Positions 49,956-59,281 of a DNA stretch of 64,000 bases are shown here, piece by piece; positions within the stretch are counted from its first letter, which is position 1, and each line of letters opens with the position of its first letter. This DNA comes from DATAXP01 sp036272935 (GTDB taxonomy: Bacteria > Planctomycetota > Planctomycetia > Pirellulales > PNKZ01), in the NCBI GenBank assembly GCA_036272935.1, contig DATAXP010000075.1:62001-126000 (forward strand), written 5' to 3'. A model generated the notes under the pieces. It was not told where the DNA came from. It made no database searches and worked only from the letters and a program-made list of their open reading frames with translations. The translations under genes were made by a program, and so were the position numbers.

Positions 49956-51200
49956 ATGAATCGCATCGTCTGCCTCTGTTGTTTGATCGTCTCTGTAATT
50001 CCCGCGATCGGGAGCGCGCAGTCGCCGTTGGCTTCGGCGGTGCAGTCGATCGTCGATCAGCGGATCGCGCCAGGGATCGTCGTGCTGGTGGCTGACAAGG
50101 ACGGCACGCTTGCGACGGTGACAGCTGGCTTTGCCAGCCTTGCCGAAAAGACGCCGATGCGCCCCGATGCCGTGTTCTGGATCGCCTCGATGAGCAAGTC
50201 GCTCACCGGCACAGCGCTGATGATGCTCGTTGACGAAAGGCGCGTGAGCCTCGACGATCCGGTCGAGAAATACTTGCCCGAGTTTCATGGGCAGCTGGTC
50301 GAACAGGCCGATCAATCGCCACATCCGCCGCGGCACCCGATTACGGTGCGCGAAGTGATGAATCACACCAGCGGCATGGTGTTGGCCAACGATAAGTCGC
50401 TCACGCGCATGCACTCGCTCAAGGACGACGTCGCTCAGGCGGCGGCTCGACCGCTGCGGCAGGAGCCCGGCACGAAGTACGAGTACAACAACTGCGGCAT
50501 CAACACCGGCGGGCGGATCATCGAAGTGGTCAGCGGCATGCCCTACGCCGAGTTCATGCAGCAACGGCTGTTCGATCCGTTGGGGATGCACGACACGACT
50601 TGTTGGCCGAACGAAGAACAGGCGTCACGCCTCGCGCACACCGCGCGCTCGACCGAAGATAAGCGCGATCTAGTCGAGATCAAGCAAGACAAAGATGTGA
50701 GCCCCGAGGTGATTGCCAAGTGGAGCGAAGGAGTGCCGGTGCCGGCTGCGGTCACGGCCGAGATGGGGGCCGGGATCGCGATGGACTACGCGCATCGTTA
50801 TGCGATGCCTGCCGGCGGGTACTTCTCGGCGGCGCACGACATCGGCCGCTTCTGCCGCATGGTGTTGCGCGGCGGCGAGCTCGACGGCCGGCGTTATTTA
50901 TCCAAGCAGGCGGTCCGTACGATGTCCGCCGTTCAAACGGGCGATGTGAAAGTTGCGCCTGACGCGGCCTACGGTGTCGGCTGGCTGGTGAAGCTGAACG
51001 ACGAAGAAGGGCCCGCGCCCAGCAGCTTCGGCCATCGCGGTGCTCGGCGGACGGCGATGTGGATCGATCCACGCCATGAGCTGGCGATGGTGATCCTCGT
51101 CGAGCGGTTCGACATGCCCGGCGATCAGCAAAAGGTGATGTACGGCGACGTAATGCGCGCCGCGATCGAGCAGTACGGGGCCTCGGCATCCACGCAGTAA
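49956..51200 (+). CDS. Serine hydrolase, class C beta-lactamase family, secreted
   Basis: 414 aa from ATG 49956, chosen because it begins a signal peptide (NRIVCLCCLIVSVIPAIGSAQ). Active-site elements of the class C beta-lactamase/DD-peptidase/esterase family are present: Ser78-x-x-Lys81 in IASMSKSLTG, the tyrosine motif YEYNNCG, and the third-box equivalent HRGARRT. Typical helpers are VMNHTSGM and VGWLVKLND. These enzymes are usually esterases or D-peptidases rather than antibiotic-resistance enzymes. It is followed after 27 bp by the DUF1552 gene, so it may be the first cistron of that unit. Confidence 0.88.
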   Translation: MNRIVCLCCLIVSVIPAIGSAQSPLASAVQSIVDQRIAPGIVVLVADKDGTLATVTAGFASLAEKTPMRPDAVFWIASMSKSLTGTALMMLVDERRVSLDDPVEKYLPEFHGQLVEQADQSPHPPRHPITVREVMNHTSGMVLANDKSLTRMHSLKDDVAQAAARPLRQEPGTKYEYNNCGINTGGRIIEVVSGMPYAEFMQQRLFDPLGMHDTTCWPNEEQASRLAHTARSTEDKRDLVEIKQDKDVSPEVIAKWSEGVPVPAAVTAEMGAGIAMDYAHRYAMPAGGYFSAAHDIGRFCRMVLRGGELDGRRYLSKQAVRTMSAVQTGDVKVAPDAAYGVGWLVKLNDEEGPAPSSFGHRGARRTAMWIDPRHELAMVILVERFDMPGDQQKVMYGDVMRAAIEQYGASASTQ

Positions 51201-51227
51201 GCGGCGCAGCCAGGGAGACCAACGACC

Positions 51228-52520
51228 ATGGCCATCAAGCAATTCAATCGTCGTCACTTTCTGCGGGCGACCGGAACGGTCGTCGCGCTGCCTGCCCTGG
51301 AATCGATCGGTTTCCGGCGCTTTGCCTCGGCGGCCACGCTAACCGCGGCGCGACCGAAGCGCGCGGTGTTCCTTGGCTTCGGCTGGGGCGTGACCGAAGA
51401 AACCTGGATGCCCGATAAGAAGGTTAGTGGCTCCGCCTACGAGCTTCCTGCGGGGCTCGCGCCGCTCGAGCGTCACAAGGCCGACTTTACCGTCGTGCAA
51501 GGGCTCACAAATAAGTTCGCCAACGAAGCGCACTGGGGGAGCACGTTCTGGCTCACCGGCGCGAATCGCTACGCCGAGCCTGGGCAAAGTTTTCACAACA
51601 GCGTCTCGGCCGACCAGATAGTCGCCGAGCGACTTGGCTCCGACACGCGATTCGCTTCGATCCAGTTGAGCTGCCCTGACGGCGTGGCCAACGGTCATGG
51701 CCCGGGCCTGTCGCTGGCTTGGGACGGGCGGGGCAAGCCGCTGGCTGGCATGGAGAATCCCGTCGCTGCGTATCATCGCATGTTCTCGGACGACACCGTG
51801 CCGCTTGCCGATCGCCAAGCCCTGCTCGCCGAGAAGCGCAGCGTGCTCGACGCCGTACTAGTCGACGCGCGGCGCGTGCAGCGCGACCTCAACCGCACGG
51901 ATACCGACAAGCTCGACGAATACTTTCAAAGCGTCCGCGATATTGAAACCCGCTTGGCCAAAGATGAGCAGTGGCTCGCCGTCCCCAAGCCCAAAACTTC
52001 CTTCTCCGAGCCGAAGCCGGGACTGGCGGGTCGTGACGAGATTGCGCTGATGTACGACCTGATCGTCGCCGCGCTTCAGACCGACGCCACGCGGGTCGCC
52101 ACCTACCGGCAGCCGGTCGGCTCGCTGCTGGGCAGCTTAGGTTTGAAGATCGCCGCCCACGACATGACTCACTACACCACGGGCGAGCGGCTCGAGGCGT
52201 CGCAGCAGCGCGACGTGGCCCAGAGCGAATTGCTGGCCGGCCTGCTCGACAAGCTGAAGGCGACCAAGGAACCCGACGGCAGCTCGCTGCTCGACCACAC
52301 GGTGGTGGCCTACGGCAGCAACATTCGCACGGTTCACTATCTCGACAACTGCCCAATGCTCTTCGCCGGCCGCGGTGCCGGGCTGAAGCTGGGCCAGCAC
52401 GTGGTGCTCGCGCACCATACGCCGCTGTGCAACGCTTGGCTGACGATGCTGCATGGTTTGGGAATCGAGGCTGAGCGTCACGGCGACAGCACCGGGGTGG
52501 TGAAGGAATTGCAGGGATGA
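51228..52520 (+). CDS. DUF1552 protein, Tat-exported
   Basis: 430-aa planctomycete-type DUF1552 protein. The N-terminus has a twin-arginine signal, FNRRHFLRATGTVVALPALESIG. The body shows the family blocks KRAVFLGFGWGVTEETWMP, FTVVQGLTNKF, WGSTFWLTG, SVSADQIVAERLG, FASIQLSC, SVLDAVLVDARRVQRDLNRTDTDKLDEYFQSVRDIETRL, MYDLIVAALQTDATRVATYRQP and VVAYGSNI. The family resembles sulfatase/alkaline-phosphatase-like DUF1501 proteins, but the reaction is unknown. It overlaps the next gene by ATGA, and the two families nearly always occur together, so they probably form one complex or pathway. Confidence 0.92.
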   Translation: MAIKQFNRRHFLRATGTVVALPALESIGFRRFASAATLTAARPKRAVFLGFGWGVTEETWMPDKKVSGSAYELPAGLAPLERHKADFTVVQGLTNKFANEAHWGSTFWLTGANRYAEPGQSFHNSVSADQIVAERLGSDTRFASIQLSCPDGVANGHGPGLSLAWDGRGKPLAGMENPVAAYHRMFSDDTVPLADRQALLAEKRSVLDAVLVDARRVQRDLNRTDTDKLDEYFQSVRDIETRLAKDEQWLAVPKPKTSFSEPKPGLAGRDEIALMYDLIVAALQTDATRVATYRQPVGSLLGSLGLKIAAHDMTHYTTGERLEASQQRDVAQSELLAGLLDKLKATKEPDGSSLLDHTVVAYGSNIRTVHYLDNCPMLFAGRGAGLKLGQHVVLAHHTPLCNAWLTMLHGLGIEAERHGDSTGVVKELQG

Positions 52521-55162
52521 GACCGAGCTGCTTCCTCGTTTGCATTCTGCTTTGCTGCTGCGAGGCGCAGGCCGGCGAGCCCGCAAGCGCCCGGCTCGAC
52601 GATGCGCAGCGAGCGTTCTTCACCGCCTACTGCACCGACTGCCACGGTGCCGACACGCAGGAAGGCAAGTTGCGGCTCGATAACATCTCGCTGGCGATCG
52701 AAACGGTCGAGCAGGCCGATCGCTGGCAGAAGATTCTCAACCAGCTCAACTCGGGCGAAATGCCGCCGGAGGATGCGACGCAACCCGAGCCGGCGCGCAA
52801 GACGGAGTTTCTCGATGCTCTGTCGCGCACGCTCGCCCTGGCGCGCAAGATCATCGGCGACCAGGGAGGCCGTATCGCACTGCGCCGCTTGAACCAGCGC
52901 GAGTACCGCAACACGCTGCGTGACTTGCTCGGCGTGGAAGTCGATACCCGCGACCTGCCCAGCGATAGCGGCACCGGCACGTTCGACACCGTCGGCGCGT
53001 CGCTATACATGTCGAGCGATCAGATCGAGCAATACCTTGCGCTGGGTCGCAGTGCGCTCGATGAGTACTTCACGCGCGCCGCTGCACATGAACATAAGAC
53101 TTTCAAAGCCCGCGAAGAGGCCGAGATCGTCGGCAACAGGCGGATGAACAACCTTTACAAGGACACGAAAGCAGCGCACGACAACTACGTGCGCTGGACG
53201 GCGGCGGTCGACGAGGCCGCCAAGCGATCCGAGAACGTCGCGACCGCCGAGCGGCTGCGGAAGCAGACCGAGAAACCGCGTCCCTCCTCCGGAGTGCCGT
53301 ACGCGACACCGATGCATTTCTATCTCGACTGGGACCAGATTGCCGGCGCCCCGTCGCCGACCGAATTTGGCTTTCAGGACGCGCAGAAGGCGTTCTTCGA
53401 CGAGACGCAGTACCGGAATCACTTCGTGTACTACGACGACTATCAGAAGCTTCCAGCCCGCGAAACCGGTGCGTGGCTGCTGTTCTACCAGGCGTACCGC
53501 GAGACGTACGTCTCGGCCGGGGAAAAATGGCCAACCGGTCGCTACACGCTGCGGATGCGTGTCGCCGCCAACGATGCCGCTAACCGCGAGCGGCGCTTCG
53601 TCGAGATCGGCCAGCGCGGCGACGACCCCAGCGATTTCAGCGTGCTCGGCGCCTGCCAGGTCACCGGCACGCTCGCCGAGCCGCAAACGATCGAGTTTCC
53701 GGTCGAAGTGCGCAGCAGCGCGAAGCGCGAGTTTGCCGTCCGCGAGAAGCGGCCCAATTCGCGAAAAGCCGAGATCCGCAGCTACCACGACGAGCTCGAA
53801 AAGACCGGCCGCGGACCAGTGCCGGCGATCTGGATCGATTGGTTCGAGATCGAAGGTCCGGCGAAGGCGCCCATCGCTGCGGCGGTATCGCTCGTTGCCG
53901 AGTCGCACGATGCGGCCGCCGCGCGTGACGTGATCCAGCGGTTTGCCACGCGCGCGTTCCGTGGCCGAGCGCCGTCGGCTGATTATCTCGATCGCCTCGT
54001 GGCGTTGTTTGAAGCCCGCCGCGGCCACGGCGACTCGTTCGACGAAGCGATCAAGGAGCCGCTCGGCGTGGTGCTCGCGTCGCCGAGCTTTCTGTACTTG
54101 CTCGAACCGTCGCCCGGCGACGAGCATCGCCGGCTCGACAGCCTCGAGCTTGCTTCGCGCCTGGCCTATTTCTTGTGGAGCAGCCCGCCCGACGACGAGT
54201 TGTTGGCGCTTGCGCGCAGCGGCGAGTTGCAGCAGACCGAGGTGCTTGCCACGCAGGTTGATCGCATGATCGCCGACGAGCGGTCGTGGCAATTCGTGCG
54301 CGGGTTCACGCACCAGTGGCTCGGCATGGACCGGCTCGACTTCTTTCAATTCGACTTCAAGCTCCATCGCGGCTTCGATGACAGCACCAAGGCAGCGGCG
54401 CGCGAAGAGGTATTTCAAACTGTGGCCTGCCTGCTGCGCGACGACCTGAGCCTGCGCTCATTGTTGAAGTCGGACTTCGTGATCGTCAACAGCTTGTTGG
54501 CCACTTATTACGGTCTCGACGGCGTGCGCGGCGATGCGTTCCGCAAAGTATCGCTGCCGGCCGATTCGCCCCGCGGCGGCTTGCTGGGGATGGCGGCGAT
54601 CCTGGCGATGGGGAGCAACGGTCAATGCACCAGCCCCGTCGAACGCGGCGCCTGGGTGCTGCGCAAGCTGCTCAACGATCCGCCGCCTCCTGCGCCGCCG
54701 AACGTTCCGCAGCTTGCGCGGCTCGAAGGCAAGTTGCTCGACGTGCGCGAGCGTCTGCGCGCCCACCAGGAGCAGCCGCAGTGCGCGAACTGCCATCGCA
54801 AGATTGACCCGATCGGCTTCGGCCTGGAGAACTTCGACGCCGCGGGCCGGTGGCGCACCGAGGATATGTATCAGCTTAAGGGGGGCGCTAAGAAAACCTG
54901 GACGATCGACGCCGCCGCTACCTTCCACAAGGGACCGGCGTTCAAGAACTACTTCGACCTGCGCGACATTGTCGCCTCGAAGTCCGATGCCTTCGCCCGC
55001 GGCTTCACCGAAGCGCTGGTCGAATATGCCCTCGGCCGACCATGCGGATTTATCGATGAAGAACTCGTTGCAGACGTTTTGAGCCAGGCCCGCCGGCAAG
55101 ACTTCGCGATGCGCAGCTTTATCCAAGCGCTCGTTGCCAGCGATACGTTTCAGTCGAAGTGA
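52517..55162 (+). CDS. PSCyt1-DUF1587-1592-1588-1585 protein
   Basis: 881-aa secreted protein with signal RPSCFLVCILLCCCEAQAG and a heme c site CTDCH (residues 39-43) of the planctomycete cytochrome C type. The order of the other domains follows the family: DUF1587 (RIALRRLNQREYRNTLRDLLGVE, about 120), a family-specific beta-region in the middle (YDDYQKLPARETGAWLL, IWIDWFEIEGP), DUF1595 (FATRAFRGRAPSADYLDRL), DUF1592 (SRLAYFLWSSPPDDELLALARSGEL), DUF1588 (PRGGLLGMAAILAMGSNG, RGAWVLRKLLNDPPPPAPPNVP, CANCHRKIDPIGFGLENFDAAGRWR) and DUF1585 (RGFTEALVEYALGRP). It is coupled to DUF1552 by a 4-bp overlap. Role unknown; extracellular electron transfer or degradation of complex polymers has been proposed for such pairs. 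Confidence 0.93.
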   Translation: MRPSCFLVCILLCCCEAQAGEPASARLDDAQRAFFTAYCTDCHGADTQEGKLRLDNISLAIETVEQADRWQKILNQLNSGEMPPEDATQPEPARKTEFLDALSRTLALARKIIGDQGGRIALRRLNQREYRNTLRDLLGVEVDTRDLPSDSGTGTFDTVGASLYMSSDQIEQYLALGRSALDEYFTRAAAHEHKTFKAREEAEIVGNRRMNNLYKDTKAAHDNYVRWTAAVDEAAKRSENVATAERLRKQTEKPRPSSGVPYATPMHFYLDWDQIAGAPSPTEFGFQDAQKAFFDETQYRNHFVYYDDYQKLPARETGAWLLFYQAYRETYVSAGEKWPTGRYTLRMRVAANDAANRERRFVEIGQRGDDPSDFSVLGACQVTGTLAEPQTIEFPVEVRSSAKREFAVREKRPNSRKAEIRSYHDELEKTGRGPVPAIWIDWFEIEGPAKAPIAAAVSLVAESHDAAAARDVIQRFATRAFRGRAPSADYLDRLVALFEARRGHGDSFDEAIKEPLGVVLASPSFLYLLEPSPGDEHRRLDSLELASRLAYFLWSSPPDDELLALARSGELQQTEVLATQVDRMIADERSWQFVRGFTHQWLGMDRLDFFQFDFKLHRGFDDSTKAAAREEVFQTVACLLRDDLSLRSLLKSDFVIVNSLLATYYGLDGVRGDAFRKVSLPADSPRGGLLGMAAILAMGSNGQCTSPVERGAWVLRKLLNDPPPPAPPNVPQLARLEGKLLDVRERLRAHQEQPQCANCHRKIDPIGFGLENFDAAGRWRTEDMYQLKGGAKKTWTIDAAATFHKGPAFKNYFDLRDIVASKSDAFARGFTEALVEYALGRPCGFIDEELVADVLSQARRQDFAMRSFIQALVASDTFQSK

Positions 55163-55210
55163 CCGCCGCGCGGATCGTTCGCCTTTACGGCGCTGCGCGG
55201 CTGGGCACGA

Positions 55211-57145
55211 TCACTCGCTGGCGTAGGGCATCAGGATTTCACCGGTTTCGATGCCGGCAATCGCCTTGAACGCGCCGTCGGCCACCGCCTCGCCCAGCCG
55301 TGTTACGGTGCGGAAGTAACGATCGCTCGGCTTCGCGGGCGATACTTGCCGCGCCAGGTCCTGGCAGGCCACGTCGGCCGCCTGGGTGACGATCTCGTCG
55401 CCGCGGCGCGCCGCGTACAGGCTGGTGCACACCATGATGATGCACGCCTGAACGCGCGCCGACAGTTCTGCCATGCGGCATTGCCGATCGGCCAAGGCGA
55501 GCTGATACTTTCGCATCACGCCACTGATCTCCAACGGGAAATGCTGGAGCCGATCGATCGCGTACTCCGCATGGGCGCGTAGCACGGCAGGCATCGGTGG
55601 CAACTGCGGCGACGGATGCCGGCGGAACCGCTGCGCGGCAAACCACTTCGAGTACTCCCACAACGGCTCGCGCAGCACCATCAGGTGCGCCGGGTTCAAC
55701 ATGTTCGGCTTCTTGATTCCTGCCACGGCCAACGCGCGGCCGATCGGCTCGAAGAACTGCATGCCGTGCTGCTTCACCAGCGACTTGAAGAACGCCATGC
55801 CGAGCATCTCGCCCTCGCCTTCGTAGATGCACGGGGCCAAGAACTCGTGCACGTTGTCGCCGAACAGGTGGCCGTGCAGGAACGCTCGGCCGCCATGCGT
55901 CTTCATCATCAACTCGATGGCCGCCTCTTTTTGGGCTTCGCTGCCAAAAATCTTGGCGATGATGCACTCCATCTCGCCGCGATAACCCTGGTCGATCAAC
56001 TGCGAACACCACGCCACCTGGGCATCGGCCGCGACGATCAACCCGGCGAGCCGGCCGATGCGGCGGCGCACCAATTCGCGCGAGGCAATCTCCTGTCCGT
56101 AGGTGCGGCGGAAGTGCGCCCAAGGCAGCATGCTGGCCAGCATCACGCGCATCGCCCCGGCCGCCGTGGCACACAGCGCCACGCGCCCCAGGTTCAAGCC
56201 GTGATAAGCGATCGTCAGTCCGTCGCCGCGCTTCGGTTCGAGCAAGTTGTCGGCCGGCACACGGAAATCGCGAAAGATGATCCCCTGGTTGTACGCATGC
56301 TTCAGCGCGTACAGACCGTACTTCTTCAATTGGAAGTGCTCGTTCTCTTGGTCCGGCAGATCGACGATGAGCACCGCGGGCTTGTTCTCGATCAGGCACA
56401 CCAGGCCGATCGTCCGCCCGGGGATGACGTTCGTGATGAACAGTTTCTCGCCGTTGACGACGAACGTGTCGCCATCGCAGTCGGCCCGGGTGCGCAAGGC
56501 GGTGAGATCGCTGCCGGCTCCTGGCTCGGTGAGCGCGAAGGCGCTCAGTCGCTCGCCGCTGGCCAGCTTGGGGAGCCAGCGCTCGCGCTGCTCGGTGTTA
56601 CCGAACGTGCGCACCGGATCGACCGCTCCAATACAGCCATGAACGCTCGCCATGCCGGCGACCGTGGGATCGACCGTGCCCATGCGGGTAAGAAACGGCG
56701 CGAAGCTCGCGAAGGCCGCGCCGCTGCCGCCGTATTGCCGATCGACGAGCAGCCCCCAGTAGCCTGCCGCGCCCAGCTCGTTGAACACCGCGTCGCTGAT
56801 TTTTCCCTGGTCGTTGTGCAGCGTGCGCGCGTCGCGATGCCGGCGGACCACCGCGATCGAATCGTCCATCACCTTCGCCACGTCGGCCGGCGGCGCGGTG
56901 TCCTTGCTGGTGAACAGCTCGACCGGCACGGCGCCTTCCCATACCGCCCGGTGCGCGGGGCTGGCGGTGGTCTGGTACTGCGGTGCGAAGAGCGCCTCGA
57001 CCTGGTCGTCGGCCTTGTCGATCGCGCCGGTCCGCGTCGCCTCTTCCTGGCTTTTGCCGCCAAGTTTCAGCGCCGTCTCGGCGAACGATTCCTTCTCGGC
57101 GTCCTGCGACGGCGAGGCAACCGGTTCTTCAACACGCGGGTTCAT
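55211..57145 (-). CDS. Acyl-CoA dehydrogenase, long form
   Basis: FAD enzyme for the first step of beta-oxidation, 644 aa. Residues about 105-500 form the acyl-CoA dehydrogenase core: GYWGLLVDRQYGGSGA, FALTEPGAGSDLTALRTRA (FAD/substrate loop), GEKLFITNVIPGRT, ALKHAYNQGIIFRDFRVPADNLL, RRTYGQEIASRELVRRRIGRLAGL, THGGRAFLHGHLFGDNVHEFLAPCIYEGEGEMLGMAFFKSL. The long N-terminal leader and C-terminal helical extension fit the FadE-like group of about 600-plus residues. It sits at the end of a fatty-acid oxidation block on the minus strand, but 468 bp from the ligase gene with an antitoxin-like gene between. Confidence 0.9.
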   Translation of the reverse strand: MNPRVEEPVASPSQDAEKESFAETALKLGGKSQEEATRTGAIDKADDQVEALFAPQYQTTASPAHRAVWEGAVPVELFTSKDTAPPADVAKVMDDSIAVVRRHRDARTLHNDQGKISDAVFNELGAAGYWGLLVDRQYGGSGAAFASFAPFLTRMGTVDPTVAGMASVHGCIGAVDPVRTFGNTEQRERWLPKLASGERLSAFALTEPGAGSDLTALRTRADCDGDTFVVNGEKLFITNVIPGRTIGLVCLIENKPAVLIVDLPDQENEHFQLKKYGLYALKHAYNQGIIFRDFRVPADNLLEPKRGDGLTIAYHGLNLGRVALCATAAGAMRVMLASMLPWAHFRRTYGQEIASRELVRRRIGRLAGLIVAADAQVAWCSQLIDQGYRGEMECIIAKIFGSEAQKEAAIELMMKTHGGRAFLHGHLFGDNVHEFLAPCIYEGEGEMLGMAFFKSLVKQHGMQFFEPIGRALAVAGIKKPNMLNPAHLMVLREPLWEYSKWFAAQRFRRHPSPQLPPMPAVLRAHAEYAIDRLQHFPLEISGVMRKYQLALADRQCRMAELSARVQACIIMVCTSLYAARRGDEIVTQAADVACQDLARQVSPAKPSDRYFRTVTRLGEAVADGAFKAIAGIETGEILMPYASE

Positions 57146-57240
57146 GGGTCATCCTTTGCCAGACAGCGTGAATACTCGCTAAAATATACTACGCAGGTGG
57201 CGGGCGTTGGACCGCGCATCTCCCGGTATTGGAGAAGAAC

Positions 57241-57456
57241 ATGCCCCAATCGATGCGTTTCGACGAAATACTCACCTTGATCGACACACTGCCGCCGGCT
57301 GACCAGGAGGCGTTGCTTGGCATCCTCGAACGGCGGCGGATTGCCGACCGGCGCGCCGAAATCACGAAAGAAGTCGTCGAAGCGCGTGAGGAGTATCGCT
57401 CCGGTGCCTGCCGACATGAACAGGCCGCCGAGATCATGAAAGACTTGCTTTCATGA
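57241..57456 (+). CDS. Antitoxin-like protein of a type II module
   Basis: 71-aa protein from ATG 57241 with GGAGA just upstream. The sequence MRFDEILTLIDTLPPADQEALLGILERRRIADRRAEITKEVVEAREEYRSG resembles small DNA-binding antitoxins or their accessory proteins that precede RelE/ParE-type toxins in many planctomycetes and cyanobacteria: a helix-rich N-terminus with LPPADQEALL and a charged toxin-binding C-terminus. It overlaps the start of the next frame by ATGA, the usual coupling of antitoxin and toxin. The toxin itself seems lost (see next entry). Confidence 0.65.
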   Translation: MPQSMRFDEILTLIDTLPPADQEALLGILERRRIADRRAEITKEVVEAREEYRSGACRHEQAAEIMKDLLS

Positions 57457-57488
57457 ACCGAGCCTTGTTGCGGTCCAAGGCATGCACG
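57453..57488 (+). pseudogene. Truncated toxin start (RelE/ParE-like)
   Basis: ATG at 57453 overlaps the antitoxin stop. The first ten codons, MNRALLRSKA, resemble the start of toxins paired with this type of antitoxin, but after CTRAR the frame runs into a palindromic element and continues as Cys/Arg/Pro-rich low-complexity sequence with no toxin fold. The remaining frame, to 57692, runs antisense into the ligase gene. I read it as a toxin gene truncated or replaced at its 5' end by the element at 57496-57604. Confidence 0.5.
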
Positions 57489-57495
57489 CGAGCAC

Positions 57496-57604
57496 GTTGT
57501 TGTGGCCGGTCTCCCGACCGCGCCACCCGCCGCGACCGCAGGTCTCCCTGCCACCGACCGCATTCTTTATTGGCTGGCATGGTCGGGAGACCATGCCAGA
57601 ACGG
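57496..57604. repeat. Palindromic element GGTCTCCCGACC/GGTCGGGAGACC
   Basis: GGTCTCCCGACC (57508-57519) is perfectly complementary to GGTCGGGAGACC (57581-57592). The right part is itself a palindrome, GGCATGGT..ACCATGCC, and a degenerate third arm GGTCTCCCTGCC starts at 57541. Flanking words TTGTTGTGGCC and GCCAGAACGGT suggest element ends. It lies exactly where the toxin reading frame breaks down. Confidence 0.8.
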
Positions 57605-57612
57605 TGCAATCC

Positions 57613-59277
57613 CTAGGCGTCGGCCTTTTTCGCGTACATCGCCTCGATCTTGTCGGCGTACTTGCGGGCGATCGCGGAGCGGCGGAGCTTGAGCGTCGGC
57701 GTCAGGTCGCCCGATTCGACCGTGAACGCTCGATCCAACAAGATAAAATCGCCGATCTGCTCGTAGCGCGATACGCCTGCCATCCGCTCCCGAATTCGCT
57801 TGGCGTACAGCTTGCGCACCTCGTCGCTCGCCAGCGCCTCGGCGGCATTGGTGACCGGGATGCGGCGCTCGATGATCGCGGCACGCAGCGTCGCAGGATC
57901 AGGGACGATGAGCGCGGTCAGATAGTTCCGCCCGTCGCCGATCACCACCGCCTGGTGGATCAACGGCTCGGCCGCCAGCAGCGACTCGAGCGCGATCGGG
58001 GAAATGTTCTTGCCGCCGGCGGTGACGATCAGCTCCTTCTTGCGGCCGGTGATTTTGAGGAAACCGTCGGCGTCGATCTCGCCCAGGTCGCCGGTGTACA
58101 GCCAGCCGTCGCGAAGAATCTCGGCCGTGTCGGCCGGTCGATGCCAGTAGCCGAGCATCACGTGCGGCCCGCGGGTGAGAATCTCGCCGTCGTCGGCAAT
58201 GCGGACTTCAACCCCGGCGATCGGCGGGCCGACGGTGCCGCGCTTGTTGGCGGTCGTCGTGCAGGTGCTGATCACCGGCGACGTTTCGGTCAGTCCGTAG
58301 CCTTCAAGCAGCGTCACCCCGTTACGCTCGTAGAACTCGCCGACATGCGCCGGCAGCGCCGCCCCGCCGGCAATGCCTGCCCGTAAGCGACCGCCGAAGA
58401 TCTCGGCCAGCGCTCCAGGGCGATCGGCCGCCGGCGACTGTTGCAAGAGCCGCATCACGCGCTCGAAGAAGTACGGCACGCCGTTGACCAACGTGGGATG
58501 GAACTCGGCACACTGCGGTACGGCCGTCTCGGGCGAGTCGGCCAGCACCAGCTCACAGCCTTGGACAAGCCAAGTGTAAAAATCGCAAGTGCGGGCAAAG
58601 ATGTGGCTGAGCGGCAGCCAGTTGAGCCGCACGTCCCCCGCGCGCGGCCCGAACGCCGATGTTGCCGAGATGGCGTTCGAGGCCAGATTGTTCTGGCTGA
58701 GCATCACTCCCTTCGGCTCGCCGGTGGTGCCCGAGGTGTACAGGATCGTCGCCAAATCGCCCGGCGCGATGCTGGCCGGCGCGAAATCGTCGCGTGACGT
58801 AGCCAGCAGTTCTTCGAAGCGAAGAAAGTCGTGGCCGGGCCACGATTGCACGCCGGCGTCGAACGTGACGAGGCGCGTGCCGGCCGGCAGCGCCGCGGCA
58901 TGCGGGGCCAGTTTCTCCGCCTGTTCGGCGCTGGAAACGACAATCACTTTTGCCCCGCTATCGGCAATTTGAAACGCAATCTGAGCGCCGGAAAGTGACG
59001 CATGCACCGGCACGTGCACCGCACCGGCCGTTTGAATGCCCAGGTCGGTGACGAGCCACTCGTAACGGTTCGGCGACACCAGCAACACCCGGTCGCCACG
59101 CTCGACGCCCAACGACGCCAGCGCAGCCGCGAAGCGGCGCACGTCGCGCGCCAGGTCGTTCCAAGTGTGGGCGCGCATCTCGCCGCCGCGCCGGGCATGC
59201 ACCGCCACGCGCTCGCCATCGCTGCGCACGCGATCGTGGAACAAGGCGACGATCGTTTGTTCGAGCGAGCAGACCAT
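57613..59277 (-). CDS. Long-chain acyl-CoA synthetase (AMP-forming)
   Basis: 554-aa adenylating enzyme that activates fatty acids with ATP and CoA. The AMP-binding P-loop-like motif is ILYTSGTTGEPKGVMLS (about residues 180), followed by LNWLPLSHIFARTCDF, the GAALPAHVGEFYERNG stretch, LLEGYGLTETSPVIS (A5 motif), DGWLYTGDLGEIDADGFLKITGRKKELIVTAGGKNISP (A7/A8) and a C-terminal lid with catalytic Lys in LTPTLKLRRSAI. The order matches the long-chain ligases FadD15-type. It starts four bases after the PIN gene end, so they are likely co-transcribed. Confidence 0.92.
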   Translation of the reverse strand: MVCSLEQTIVALFHDRVRSDGERVAVHARRGGEMRAHTWNDLARDVRRFAAALASLGVERGDRVLLVSPNRYEWLVTDLGIQTAGAVHVPVHASLSGAQIAFQIADSGAKVIVVSSAEQAEKLAPHAAALPAGTRLVTFDAGVQSWPGHDFLRFEELLATSRDDFAPASIAPGDLATILYTSGTTGEPKGVMLSQNNLASNAISATSAFGPRAGDVRLNWLPLSHIFARTCDFYTWLVQGCELVLADSPETAVPQCAEFHPTLVNGVPYFFERVMRLLQQSPAADRPGALAEIFGGRLRAGIAGGAALPAHVGEFYERNGVTLLEGYGLTETSPVISTCTTTANKRGTVGPPIAGVEVRIADDGEILTRGPHVMLGYWHRPADTAEILRDGWLYTGDLGEIDADGFLKITGRKKELIVTAGGKNISPIALESLLAAEPLIHQAVVIGDGRNYLTALIVPDPATLRAAIIERRIPVTNAAEALASDEVRKLYAKRIRERMAGVSRYEQIGDFILLDRAFTVESGDLTPTLKLRRSAIARKYADKIEAMYAKKADA

Positions 59278-59281
59278 AAGC

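Noticed and set aside
55616..57280. 554-codon plus-strand frame opposite the acyl-CoA dehydrogenase
   Set aside because: Shadow frame; the minus strand has a complete dehydrogenase with all FAD-site motifs.
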